From positions 1 through 33,331 of IMG/VR virus record IMGVR_UViG_3300010885_010563: a stretch of 33,331 nucleotides of DNA; one strand, given 5' to 3'. Positions within the stretch are counted from its first letter, which is position 1. Every line of letters starts with the position of its first letter. This stretch comes from a virus. The notes beneath the pieces are model-generated. The model was not told where the DNA came from, searched no databases, and saw only the letters and a list, made by a program, of their open reading frames with translations. A program made the translations under genes and the position numbers. Positions 20,360 to 28,046 of the stretch are shown one piece after another.

Positions 20360-21543
20360 GGAGTTGGTCTTTCTACGGAACGCTGTGCAAGAATTTCCAA
20401 TGTTGGTTTCCAATGCTTCTCATAGACATAATCCGCGCTGTAACTTTTAGCAAATTCAATTGCTTTCTCTGATCGTTCCTGCCCGCGATTGTAAGCATCC
20501 TCTAATGATTCGACAATCTTAGGAACTGACGGCATATGAAACCACGCTGTCTGCGGTGCATCCCAAAGCGGTTGCCCATCTACTAACCAGCCGTCACCAA
20601 CAAGTTCAGTTGATGCTGCGAACTCCGACACGATCACGGGTGTTCCACAGGCTTGCGCTTCGATCGTAGGAATTCCAAAACCCTCGCCATAAGAAGTCGC
20701 AAGCAAAACATCCATTGCGGTATAAATCGTTGCAAGTGTTTGCTGATCGATTCCTGTTCGGTAAACGTAAGGATCAATGAATTTGTATTGATGTTCTTTT
20801 AATCCAACTGAGGTTAAAAGATCAACTAACTTAATCCCGCCAAGTGCGCCCATCGAATCTGTGTGCAAATAAAGGATCGCATCATCGTGCTTCTGCGCGA
20901 ACATCGAGAACGCCAAGATGTTTTCGCCAAATGCTTTTCTGTTAGGGCTGACACCCTTATTCGCTGCATTCATTCCAACAATAAATCGATCGTTAGAAAT
21001 TCCAATGTAATCTCTGCCTGTAATTCCTTTATGTCTTTTCATTGGCTTGAATACAGATTCGATTCCGTGCGGAACATATAAAGATTCGATGCCAACATTT
21101 TCTAACATCGCTTGTCCGTACTGACTCATTGCAATAGGCGTTACAAAATCCTGCCGACACCACGCAGCAACTTGTGGCGGTGCTGGAACGTGATCGATTG
21201 GAACCCAACTTGCAACATTCCAATCTGACCATCGCTTACCTTTGAAAACCCACACATCATAAAGTGTAAAAAGAATATGCGGTTGCTTAGGATCGATCAT
21301 TGTCCAGTCGTGCATATGCGCGGGAACAACATCATTCGAATAGAGATCAGCACCGCGTTGATAAATCGGTATGCCGTTCCAGTCTGTGTTGCTTCCCTCT
21401 AATCCATAGTTGGAAAAAATTGCAACATCGTGTCCTTGCTCTTTCATTCGTTGCGTAACTTGCGCAGTTTGCGTTCCGTATCCAGTCGCAGCCCACGGCG
21501 CGTTGCTATTCCAACCGATTCTTAATGAGGATTTATTTGACAC
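20356..21543 (-). CDS. Family 4-like glycosyltransferase (GT-B)
   Basis: The 395-residue protein has two Rossmann-like halves. The N-terminal GWNSNAPWAATGYGTQTAQV forms the acceptor-side loop, and the C-terminal signature YGEGFGIPTIEAQACGTPVI (285-304) carries the E-x7-E donor motif with Glu287 and Glu295. It would transfer a sugar from a nucleotide donor with retention. GTG start follows AAGGAG. Genes for two more transferases follow with overlapping ends. Such clusters in phages can glycosylate virion proteins or alter host surface glycans. Confidence 0.88.
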   Translation of the reverse strand: MSNKSSLRIGWNSNAPWAATGYGTQTAQVTQRMKEQGHDVAIFSNYGLEGSNTDWNGIPIYQRGADLYSNDVVPAHMHDWTMIDPKQPHILFTLYDVWVFKGKRWSDWNVASWVPIDHVPAPPQVAAWCRQDFVTPIAMSQYGQAMLENVGIESLYVPHGIESVFKPMKRHKGITGRDYIGISNDRFIVGMNAANKGVSPNRKAFGENILAFSMFAQKHDDAILYLHTDSMGALGGIKLVDLLTSVGLKEHQYKFIDPYVYRTGIDQQTLATIYTAMDVLLATSYGEGFGIPTIEAQACGTPVIVSEFAASTELVGDGWLVDGQPLWDAPQTAWFHMPSVPKIVESLEDAYNRGQERSEKAIEFAKSYSADYVYEKHWKPTLEILAQRSVERPTP

Positions 21544-21628
21544 AGATTCTCCTTAGATTGTTTACAGCGTAATTTAACAACCCTCAAAAGTCTAATAACC
21601 ACGCCACGAAACAGATGTTGAAATAAAC

Positions 21629-21702
21629 TAGACAAATGTTATACAACACTTTATGCTTGTAGTAACAGCGCGGGGATACCCGCTAGGACAAAGGATCAAG
21701 AA
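21629..21702 (+). promoter_or_regulatory. Repeated promoter with hairpin leader (copy C, plus strand)
   Basis: TAGACA (21629-21634), 17 bases, TATGCT (21652-21657) form the promoter. The leader has GCGGG-GATA-CCCGC (21670-21683) and TAGGACAAAGGATCAAGAA before the ATG at 21703. It is nearly the same as copy A over the promoter (spacer ATGTTATACAACACTT) and as copy B over the leader. It is in opposite orientation to copies A and B and drives the metallopeptidase operon. The 159-base gap 21544-21702 also contains the start region of the GT4 gene. Confidence 0.75.
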
Positions 21703-21966
21703 ATGAGCGGAATCAAGTTAATCGAACTAAACACAATCGGTGGTGAAGTTCTTTCTAACGTAGATGTAAACAGTGAACTTGCACTTAGCGTTCGTCAGTT
21801 CGTTGAGTCAGTTACTAAATACCAAAACAAAAAGACAAGCAAAACAATCGATTACTTAGTACGCGATATGTTGCGCGACATTGATTCATTAAAAATCTAC
21901 GGTTACGCAATCGCAGCAAAGCACACCACGAGCGGTCAGATCGAAATCTTTAAGGTAGGTGCATAA
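21703..21966 (+). CDS. Hypothetical protein, first gene of the plus-strand operon
   Basis: The 87-residue protein has an acidic β start (GIKLIELNTIGGEVLSNV), a helix ELALSVRQFVESVTKYQNKK and a C-terminal helix IDYLVRDMLRDIDSL, then a strand ending GA-stop. AAAGGA precedes the ATG. The stop region GGTGCATAACAATG provides the ribosome site for the metallopeptidase two bases later, as with the minus-strand pairs. No family is recognised. Confidence 0.65.
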   Translation: MSGIKLIELNTIGGEVLSNVDVNSELALSVRQFVESVTKYQNKKTSKTIDYLVRDMLRDIDSLKIYGYAIAAKHTTSGQIEIFKVGA

Positions 21967-21968
21967 CA

Positions 21969-22523
21969 ATGGGCGATAAGCAACAGCAAAGACTTTACGC
22001 AGCAGAAACTAAAGCGGAACTAAAATCAACACCAGATTTCGTAACAGTTGCAGAATGTCAAAAGTACGTGAACAAAGTTCTAAACAGCAAAGCGGTTCTA
22101 GATATGTTCAGCAGCAAAGAACTAGGTCACGGTGCGTTAGTAGTTACAGTTTTAGATGGTCGCGGTCATCGCAGAGCGACAGCAACAACAGATGGTCGTG
22201 GTGGATTAGTTATTCAGTTGCCAAAATGGGCGCGCAGTAAATTCGTAATACTGCACGAATTAGCACATCACTTGCAAAAAAATTACGCGATTAACAACTG
22301 GCGCGAATCAATAAAGATTGGTCAAACCGATCCGATCGCAACCCAATCGCACGGTGCGAGATTTACAGCATCATTCCTTTTCCTAGTTAAGCGAGAACTT
22401 GGAAAAGATGTTCACGATCGATTTGCCACCGCGCTCTGGGAAAACCGATGCAAGACACTTGATGGCGGTCGCGTTGTTTCGGTATCGCTTCCGCGAAAGC
22501 AGGCAGACAAACTAACAGCCTAA
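21969..22523 (+). CDS. Zinc metallopeptidase with HELAHH motif
   Basis: The 184-residue protein has LVIQLPKWARSKFVILHELA (HExxH at His96-Glu97-His100), followed by His128 in QSHGARFTASFLFL, a plausible third zinc ligand. The arrangement resembles the actinobacterial and actinophage metallohydrolases grouped as TIGR04338. There is no signal peptide, so it would act in the cytoplasm or be delivered otherwise. It is the second gene of an isolated plus-strand operon ending in a very stable terminator. Substrate is unknown; it could target host proteins early in infection. Confidence 0.75.
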   Translation: MGDKQQQRLYAAETKAELKSTPDFVTVAECQKYVNKVLNSKAVLDMFSSKELGHGALVVTVLDGRGHRRATATTDGRGGLVIQLPKWARSKFVILHELAHHLQKNYAINNWRESIKIGQTDPIATQSHGARFTASFLFLVKRELGKDVHDRFATALWENRCKTLDGGRVVSVSLPRKQADKLTA

Positions 22524-22525
22524 AT

Positions 22526-22569
22526 AAGAAAGAACCCCGACAGCCTGCGCTCTGTCGGGGTTCTTTCTT
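22526..22569. terminator. Strong bidirectional terminator after metallopeptidase and capsid genes
   Basis: The stem of 18 bp has AAGAAAGAACCCCGACAG pairing perfectly with the right arm, with an 8-base loop. TTCTTTCTTTG gives a T-rich tail in the plus direction, and the reverse is also T-rich. It lies between the convergent metallopeptidase and major capsid genes. Confidence 0.9.
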
Positions 22570-22582
22570 TGTTCCTAAATGA

Positions 22583-23773
22583 CTAGGATGCTCCACCAGC
22601 AAAATACTTCACGTGTGAAGTCTGGATTAGATTTCCATCCACGCGCATTGTTGCGCGGAATGTAATCAAGTCATTCTGGAATGCGTAATCATCCGAACGA
22701 TCTAAACGCAATCCACCAACGGTGCGTGCGTAGTAACTTGGCAAGTGACCAAAGATTACTGACTTAGCACTCGTAGCGGTATTAGCCATTGCTGGATTCT
22801 CGTAGATTGGGTAACCAAGTAAAAGGTCACGTGCTTCTGCGGATAGTGATGGCGCGAATAGGTACTGTCCTGCGGTGTCTTTCAACTTGCGAACCTTACC
22901 GATACTTGCGCCGTTCATCTGCCAACCAGTTCCTGGCAAAGTACGACCAGCAACATCAACCGAATACACAAGATCGATTAAGTTGTCTGCGGTGAATACA
23001 CCAGCAACTGCGGTCGAACCCGTAATGCCTGAACCAGCAGAAGTAATAATTCCTGTTGGCTGAGTAGTTCCAGTTCCAGTTGTTAGTGCGCCGTTTACTG
23101 CATAACCAAGTGCGTTACCAGTCTGTGTCGCTAGGAATCCAAGAATGTCCACGCCTGCATCTTCAACCATTTCACGGCTGATCTGTGTTAGGAACGAATA
23201 CTTGTATGCGCCTAGAGTTACGAACGAATTGAATGTTGGATCGCTCTCACCAATGGCTGCTGCTTCTGCGGATACTGTGCCTGTGCTGTACGCGCTTAGG
23301 CTAGGAATCTGCAAGTTCTCGCCACCCGATGTTGAAAGGATGGTTGAAGTTTCAAGCATTGGTCCAACGTGACGGGCGAGCATAAGCACTTGGTCATAGA
23401 AAGAAGTTGGAACTGGGCTGCCAGTACTCGACTTCAAAACATCGCGCTTTTCAAATGAATGTGAACGGATTTCGCCACGGGCAAGTGAACGGATTAGATC
23501 TGCATCATTAATAGATGGTACAGATACTTCTGGTCGTGCCTGTGCTTCGAAACCTGCCATTGCTTCGGCAGCGCGTTCTTCACGTTCTGCTTGTGCTTTG
23601 ATAGTGTCGATCGTTGCAGCACGCTGATCTAGATCAGCCATAATGCGGTCGTAAGTTTGATTTTCTTCAGCAGACAAATCGCGCTTTTCTGATGCTGCGA
23701 AATCTAGCAATTCTTTTGCTTGTTCCCACGCTTTTGCGCGAGCATCTACTTGCTGATTGATGTAATCAGACAT
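22583..23773 (-). CDS. Major capsid protein (HK97 fold)
   Basis: The 396-residue protein has an N-terminal helical δ-domain (residues 1-75, with DARAKAWEQAKELLDFAASE and MADLDQRAATIDTIKAQAER) that is normally cleaved by the prohead protease, then STGSPVPTSFYDQVLMLARH, GENLQIPSLSAYS, YKYSFLTQISREMVEDAG and ATRMRV-like FRATMRVDGNLIQTSHVKYF. These are HK97-type capsid features. A strong TTAGGAGCAACAT site precedes the ATG. The upstream intergenic region has a terminator and paired repeats, so it may have a separate late promoter. Confidence 0.95.
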   Translation of the reverse strand: MSDYINQQVDARAKAWEQAKELLDFAASEKRDLSAEENQTYDRIMADLDQRAATIDTIKAQAEREERAAEAMAGFEAQARPEVSVPSINDADLIRSLARGEIRSHSFEKRDVLKSSTGSPVPTSFYDQVLMLARHVGPMLETSTILSTSGGENLQIPSLSAYSTGTVSAEAAAIGESDPTFNSFVTLGAYKYSFLTQISREMVEDAGVDILGFLATQTGNALGYAVNGALTTGTGTTQPTGIITSAGSGITGSTAVAGVFTADNLIDLVYSVDVAGRTLPGTGWQMNGASIGKVRKLKDTAGQYLFAPSLSAEARDLLLGYPIYENPAMANTATSAKSVIFGHLPSYYARTVGGLRLDRSDDYAFQNDLITFRATMRVDGNLIQTSHVKYFAGGAS

Positions 23774-23818
23774 ATGTTGCTCCTAAGTTTGTTGGTTGTT
23801 GTGTTCTTACAAAATCTG

Positions 23819-23856
23819 CGTGGCTCCACGACAGTAAACGCAACGGTGGCTCCACG
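23819..23856. repeat. Paired palindromic repeats upstream of the capsid gene
   Basis: GTGGCTCCACG occurs at 23820-23830 and 23846-23856, 26 bases apart. Each contains the GTGG-CT-CCAC inverted repeat. They lie between the terminator at 23888-23925 and the capsid ATG at 23773. They could be operator sites or leader hairpins. The 163-base gap 23774-23936 has no supported gene. Confidence 0.6.
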
Positions 23857-23887
23857 CAATTGCATAACTTAATTATGACACAAAAAA

Positions 23888-23925
23888 AAATAGGCTTGGT
23901 GGCTTCCTCTCCACCTAGCCTATTT
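23888..23925 (-). terminator. Rho-independent terminator upstream of the capsid gene
   Basis: AAATAGGCT pairs with AGCCTATTT, and after one mismatch GGTGG pairs with CCACC; the loop is CTTCCTCT. The minus-strand transcript continues into nine T residues. It follows the small gene at 23937-24113 and would reduce read-through from the portal/protease transcript into the capsid gene. Confidence 0.88.
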
Positions 23926-23936
23926 CTCAGAAAAGA

Positions 23937-24113
23937 TTAACGTGTTTCAGTTACCTTTGCAATCCGTGTTTCCTCAACAGGCTTAAAGGATTTAACCTCA
24001 AAGCATTCGGCAACTATCGCTTCGCAAATAACATCCGCGAACTCTACAAAAACACCTGACTGCGGATTACCTAGAACATTCATATACGCTTTTTTAACAT
24101 TCTCTAAATTCAT
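23937..24113 (-). CDS. 58-aa protein between protease and capsid genes
   Basis: The ATG overlaps the stop of the protease gene (TAATG), giving a 58-residue product with helix LENVKKAYMNVLG, GVFVEFADVICEAIVAECF and a polar C-terminus. It stops 12 bases before the terminator. Capsid-region position suggests a minor head or scaffold accessory, but nothing in the sequence is diagnostic. Confidence 0.6.
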   Translation of the reverse strand: MNLENVKKAYMNVLGNPQSGVFVEFADVICEAIVAECFEVKSFKPVEETRIAKVTETR

Positions 24114-24820
24114 TAGAACACCTTTGCCATTAGATCAAGTTGCTTCCGCTTTAGTTCTAGTAGTTCGAGATTCGTTGGCTGTTCGGCGCGTAGTTTAGAA
24201 ACCACCTCAGAAATTAAATCAGCGTGTTCTGCATCTAGAGTTTCGCCCGCTTCTAGTCGCGTGATTGCATCGCTTAACGCATCTACATCCACGGCAGTAC
24301 GGGTAGCAAGAATGTCTAGAGATCGCACAGATGCAGTCGTTGCTTGATACGCGGGGAATCCTGTAACAATAGAAACTTCGTGCAAACGAATTTGATGCAG
24401 TTCGCGTGTTGATCCATCGTCTGACCATCGATCTCCACGCGGGGGAACGCTAAAACCAAATGACATTGAATTAACATCGCCACGTTGCATTAGAACCGAA
24501 AGATCACGACCAGCAGTTGTATCTGGCAGATCTGCTTCCGCTAGTAATCCGCGTGAATCCTCGCTGAGTCTTAAAGTTCCAGCACGACTAGAACCTAGAA
24601 CAACATCTGTGTTGTGATTCATAAATAGTTTTATTTCGTTGCGCGACTTTAACGAACGCTGAAATGCACCACCCTTAATAACTTCTGTGAATGGTAAAGG
24701 TTCTGATGGTGAATCGAATACGGCTGCGTATCCTGTAAAACTCATTCCATCGCTTGATGCTTCGCCGTTACGAACATCAAACTCAACTGTATTAACTCTA
24801 CGTTCTACTGTTGTTGTCAT
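24113..24820 (-). CDS. Possible internally initiated prohead protease (short form)
   Basis: In the same frame as the fusion, ATG at 24820 (Met285) is preceded by GAAAGGCAAGAA, a good ribosome-binding site at seven bases. It would give a 235-residue protein containing only the protease domain, the usual length for stand-alone prohead proteases. The long and short forms could then be incorporated in different numbers. Whether the internal start is used cannot be told from sequence alone. Confidence 0.45.
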   Translation of the reverse strand: MTTTVERRVNTVEFDVRNGEASSDGMSFTGYAAVFDSPSEPLPFTEVIKGGAFQRSLKSRNEIKLFMNHNTDVVLGSSRAGTLRLSEDSRGLLAEADLPDTTAGRDLSVLMQRGDVNSMSFGFSVPPRGDRWSDDGSTRELHQIRLHEVSIVTGFPAYQATTASVRSLDILATRTAVDVDALSDAITRLEAGETLDAEHADLISEVVSKLRAEQPTNLELLELKRKQLDLMAKVF

Positions 24821-25672
24821 TTCTTGCCTTTCATCGTTGTTCAAGTTTAGTGCAATAGTTTTCCATTTTTCGTTTTGTTCCGCGTTCCGATCTTGCTGTT
24901 CATTTCTAATTCGTTCAACAACTCGATCCGCGTAAGACATAGTTCGCCGTGCTTGTTCTTTCGTTGCTCCTGATCCCCACAGGAAATGTGCGACAACTCC
25001 AGCACTAGGATAACTTTCATTACTAGGGGAAGCAGCAGGAGCATCTAGGTCAGGCATATGGCGCGCAATCCACGCTGCTATCCGAATCCACTTATCATCG
25101 GAAACTTGTCCATCAGCCATCAGTCTTGCTTCCCGAACAGTCTTATCAGTTAAGCCATCGCCCGCTTTTCCATCGGCATAAAATTCTAAACCACGACGAG
25201 CAGCAGCGCGCATAAAACTTGGTGCATCTTGATTTATTGCGCGCATACTTTCTTGCACGTCATTACTTTGATCTGACGGAACTTCTGGAATATCAGAAAC
25301 ATTTAACGCGGTGATTCCTAGTTCTCTAAATGCTGCGCGGTTCTCTGCGTTGTTATCGATTGCAAGAATGACGTTGTATTTCTGAAGCAACATTTCTGCG
25401 GTTGCTTTCTTAAACTCTACGGAATCAACTGAACTATTTTCTTTCATAAACAATTGGTCATAGTCGATTCCTAAAGAATCTAGTTCAGCGATTGTTGTAT
25501 CTCGATCTGCCTGAACACGCGCTGTAACAATAATTATTTCTGTATCTGACATATCATCTAAATAGTTGTAAGTCTTTTGAATTAGAACACCATCGTTAGA
25601 AATAAGTGTGCCGTCAATGTCTGCGATTACAGCAAGTTTTCCTGACTCAATTCGTTCGCTTAAAAGTTCCAT
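24113..25672 (-). CDS. HAD phosphatase / helical domain / HK97 prohead protease fusion
   Basis: The ATG at 25672 overlaps the preceding stop as TAATG, giving 519 residues. Residues 12-125 form a HAD-type phosphatase: DIDGT (Asp18, Asp20), VTAR (Thr50), Lys88/Lys89 and AIDNNAEN (Asp106). Residues about 140-240 contain FMRAAARRGLEF and PSAGVVAHFLWGSG, a domain found in other phage proteins of unknown role. From about residue 285 the sequence is an HK97 prohead protease (U35/S78): EFDVRNGEA, GYAAVFDSPSEPLPF, FMNHNTDVVLG with the catalytic His and VNSMSFGFSV with the catalytic Ser. Typical proteases have about 200-235 residues. A TTG at 25696 is a less likely start. Confidence 0.85.
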   Translation of the reverse strand: MELLSERIESGKLAVIADIDGTLISNDGVLIQKTYNYLDDMSDTEIIIVTARVQADRDTTIAELDSLGIDYDQLFMKENSSVDSVEFKKATAEMLLQKYNVILAIDNNAENRAAFRELGITALNVSDIPEVPSDQSNDVQESMRAINQDAPSFMRAAARRGLEFYADGKAGDGLTDKTVREARLMADGQVSDDKWIRIAAWIARHMPDLDAPAASPSNESYPSAGVVAHFLWGSGATKEQARRTMSYADRVVERIRNEQQDRNAEQNEKWKTIALNLNNDERQEMTTTVERRVNTVEFDVRNGEASSDGMSFTGYAAVFDSPSEPLPFTEVIKGGAFQRSLKSRNEIKLFMNHNTDVVLGSSRAGTLRLSEDSRGLLAEADLPDTTAGRDLSVLMQRGDVNSMSFGFSVPPRGDRWSDDGSTRELHQIRLHEVSIVTGFPAYQATTASVRSLDILATRTAVDVDALSDAITRLEAGETLDAEHADLISEVVSKLRAEQPTNLELLELKRKQLDLMAKVF

Positions 25673-25938
25673 TAGTCTTGTGTCTGCCTTAACCAAGAAA
25701 CTGCGTGTGATCCTGACGCACTTATTGCGTATAAGGATTCAGCAGGATTCATAATAAGTTCTATCGAATCTAATTTCATTAAACGTAATCCTGTTGCACT
25801 TGTAACCGAACTGTTGCCTAAAAATAAATCTTGAGTATTGTCGTTGTTATGCACGTAAAGTCGTGATCCGTTACTCGAACATCCATCTATTTGTATTGCG
25901 CTTGTTCCTACGGTTATCTGTCCAGAAGTAATTGCCAT
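25672..25938 (-). CDS. Small β-rich head-associated protein
   Basis: The 88-residue protein has SGQITVGTSAIQIDG, SRLYVHNNDNTQDLFLGN, MKLDSIELIMNPAESLYAIS and HAVSWLRQTQD. This β-sandwich-like pattern is common in small head or virion-associated phage proteins encoded near portal and protease. It is coupled through TAATG to the fusion protein. A decoration or stabilising role is inferred from position only. Confidence 0.6.
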   Translation of the reverse strand: MAITSGQITVGTSAIQIDGCSSNGSRLYVHNNDNTQDLFLGNSSVTSATGLRLMKLDSIELIMNPAESLYAISASGSHAVSWLRQTQD

Positions 25939-25947
25939 TATGATCCC

Positions 25948-26538
25948 TTAAACGCTTGCTGCTGTTCTTGATTTTTCAATAAGTTCTGTTCCATCTGAAA
26001 CAAAAGTTAATACAAAGTATCTGCCCGACAAAATTCCTGTTGCTAAAGTTCCAGTTGTTTTGAAGTTCGCTGAATTAAAAGTTACTGTTCGTGAAGTCGT
26101 TCCAGTTGTTACAAGTATTAAAGTGCATTGTGTCCCTGCTGGTGGGCAAATAGTATTCGAAAGTGTAATGCTTGCTCCAACAGTAAGTTGCATAACTGTA
26201 ACTTGCTCAAAGGAAAGATCCTGTGATGCAGAGATAGTTCCAATGTTTGAATAAGAATCTCTTAATATTCCTGCGTTCGTTATTCCATCGATGCCTGTGG
26301 TAAAACTTAACGCGCTTATGTTCTGACCTGTATTAACTATCGGAACATCAAAAGTTGCAGCAGTTAAATCAATATTTAATGCGCTTGAAAGTGCGAGAAT
26401 GTCGAATGCAACAACAGTATTAGCAACAATCTGATCATCAAGATAAATTGCATTCGCATTAATGTCACCAGATTCATCGCGCAGAACAATAGAGTTTGGG
26501 GTTGTTGTTGTTGTTATTAGATACTTTGATTGACTCAC
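25948..26538 (-). CDS. Putative virion structural protein, GTG start
   Basis: The start GTG overlaps the portal stop as TAGTG. The 196-residue product has a Thr-rich N-terminus, NSIVLRDESGDINANAIYL, and a β-rich remainder with ITLSNTICPPAGTQCTLIL, TVTFNSANFKTTGTL and FVLTFVSDGTELIEKSR. This resembles fibre- or spike-like β-structures in phages. It may be a head fibre, given its position between the portal and the protease. Function is not proven. Confidence 0.55.
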   Translation of the reverse strand: MSQSKYLITTTTTPNSIVLRDESGDINANAIYLDDQIVANTVVAFDILALSSALNIDLTAATFDVPIVNTGQNISALSFTTGIDGITNAGILRDSYSNIGTISASQDLSFEQVTVMQLTVGASITLSNTICPPAGTQCTLILVTTGTTSRTVTFNSANFKTTGTLATGILSGRYFVLTFVSDGTELIEKSRTAASV

Positions 26539-27896
26539 TATTTAACTCCATAAACAGATTCAGGATCAGCAGGATCAATCTGCGCGATTGCTTGAAGTTG
26601 AACAGACGGTAAACCTGTGTGAGAAATTGATGGCAAATCTAAAGCAGATAAAACACCAGCAGGATCAAATCCGCTTAGAATAAGTTTTTGCGCCATCGTA
26701 ACTCTCTTGTCAGTTTCCACGAGAGAAGCAGCACCCAAATCCACGTTAGCCAAAGGAACACGATAAACCTCACCACCATCGACAGGCAGTAAATCCTCGA
26801 ACCTGCGAATGTCATTGACCGATAAGAAACCTGCTTGCGATCCAATTGAATACCCGTTCATTCGTGTAGCAAAATCACCACGCAATAATCCATCAACATT
26901 AAAACGAATAAACGCACCCTCTGGCAACAAAGTGCTGTAAGCATCCTCCATCTTGGCAATATACGGTCGTAAAGTATGCGTTACGAAATTTATGTTTTGT
27001 TGCTCTACGGAATTGTAAGACATTGCGCCAGCAGATGTAATTCCGATCATCGGCGGTGGTACGCGGAAAATTCTTGCAATCTGTTCAACTGCAAACTTTT
27101 GTGAGTCGAGCATTTGCGCTTCATCGGGATTAACACCTGTACGAACAAACTTTGCGCCACCAGTTAAGATGCCAGTTTTGTGTGCCTTGCGAAATCCTTT
27201 ATGACGAGAATCGAAACCATCAACTAATTCTTTTGCTTGTTCTCGATTTAATCCCATCGGGGTTTCGATAACACCAGAAGTTGTAGCACCTTGTCCAAAG
27301 AATCTAGATGCAAAAGATTGTAACGCGCTAGCCAAACCAAGATTATCTTTTAATTCAGAAACTCTACTTACACCACGAAGTTCGCCAGCCTTGCGCATTT
27401 CCGTCATATGCAACATATCTTTTGCTACAACTGGATATGTATTGTTCTCGTCAATAATGTAGATCAGTTCCCGCGTTACTGCGGTGCGTGTAACTTTTAC
27501 TCTGTTCGGATCGATTACAACTAAGTTTGCAACCTGTCCAGAATTATCTCTGTAAATACGAACGAAAGCATTACCATCTAGCAATAAAGAAATAAGCACC
27601 TGTTGGTAATGTTCCGTGCGTAAAAGATCAATGTCTGGTCGCTGAACCCAAGATGGTTGCGGGCGATACGGTTCACGGTTGCCATCTACACGGCGAAAGG
27701 AATCAACTGGAAGTGTAGAAATCGTGTCAGAGATTAAAAGAACACAAGCATAAAAAGCATTGATGCGCATCGATGTAATCTGATCAATGTTTGTTCCCGC
27801 TTCGGTAGTAAATGCAAAAGAATCACCCGCACCCCAAATTGATTGGAAACTGATTGCTCGATCCTCTTGCTTGTTATTCGATAAACGCCCAAGCAT
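26538..27896 (-). CDS. Portal protein (HK97 family)
   Basis: The 452-residue protein shows the HK97 portal pattern: MRINAFYACVLLISDTISTLP, QVLISLLLDGNAFVRIYRD, VKVTRTAVTRELIYI, MTEMRKAGELRGVSRV, FAVEQIARIFRVPPPMIG and NSVEQQNINFVTHTLRPYI. It would form the dodecameric ring at one capsid vertex. It begins at a TAATG overlap with the small membrane-protein gene and is followed by small structural proteins and the protease. Confidence 0.95.
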   Translation of the reverse strand: MLGRLSNNKQEDRAISFQSIWGAGDSFAFTTEAGTNIDQITSMRINAFYACVLLISDTISTLPVDSFRRVDGNREPYRPQPSWVQRPDIDLLRTEHYQQVLISLLLDGNAFVRIYRDNSGQVANLVVIDPNRVKVTRTAVTRELIYIIDENNTYPVVAKDMLHMTEMRKAGELRGVSRVSELKDNLGLASALQSFASRFFGQGATTSGVIETPMGLNREQAKELVDGFDSRHKGFRKAHKTGILTGGAKFVRTGVNPDEAQMLDSQKFAVEQIARIFRVPPPMIGITSAGAMSYNSVEQQNINFVTHTLRPYIAKMEDAYSTLLPEGAFIRFNVDGLLRGDFATRMNGYSIGSQAGFLSVNDIRRFEDLLPVDGGEVYRVPLANVDLGAASLVETDKRVTMAQKLILSGFDPAGVLSALDLPSISHTGLPSVQLQAIAQIDPADPESVYGVK

Positions 27897-28036
27897 TATT
27901 CATTACCTTTCTCAAACGCTAAACCTACGACAACGCAACTGATGCCTATTGCAACAATTCCTAAAGGCAAACTAAATAAACCTAATCCAAAAGAAATGCA
28001 AGCAAGACCAACTAATTGTAAAATTGTGGATAACAA
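27896..28036 (-). CDS. 46-aa membrane protein between terminase and portal, TTG start
   Basis: The start is a TTG preceded by GGGAG at six bases, only 10 bases after the terminase stop. The product has two hydrophobic segments (STILQLVGLACISFGLG and SLPLGIVAIGISCVVVGLAF) and a short polar tail. It ends at the portal start as TAATG. The hydrophobicity, strong ribosome site and tight packing support a real gene. Many siphoviruses have a small hydrophobic protein here; function is unknown. Confidence 0.6.
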   Translation of the reverse strand: MLSTILQLVGLACISFGLGLFSLPLGIVAIGISCVVVGLAFEKGNE

Positions 28037-28046
28037 CTAACACTCC

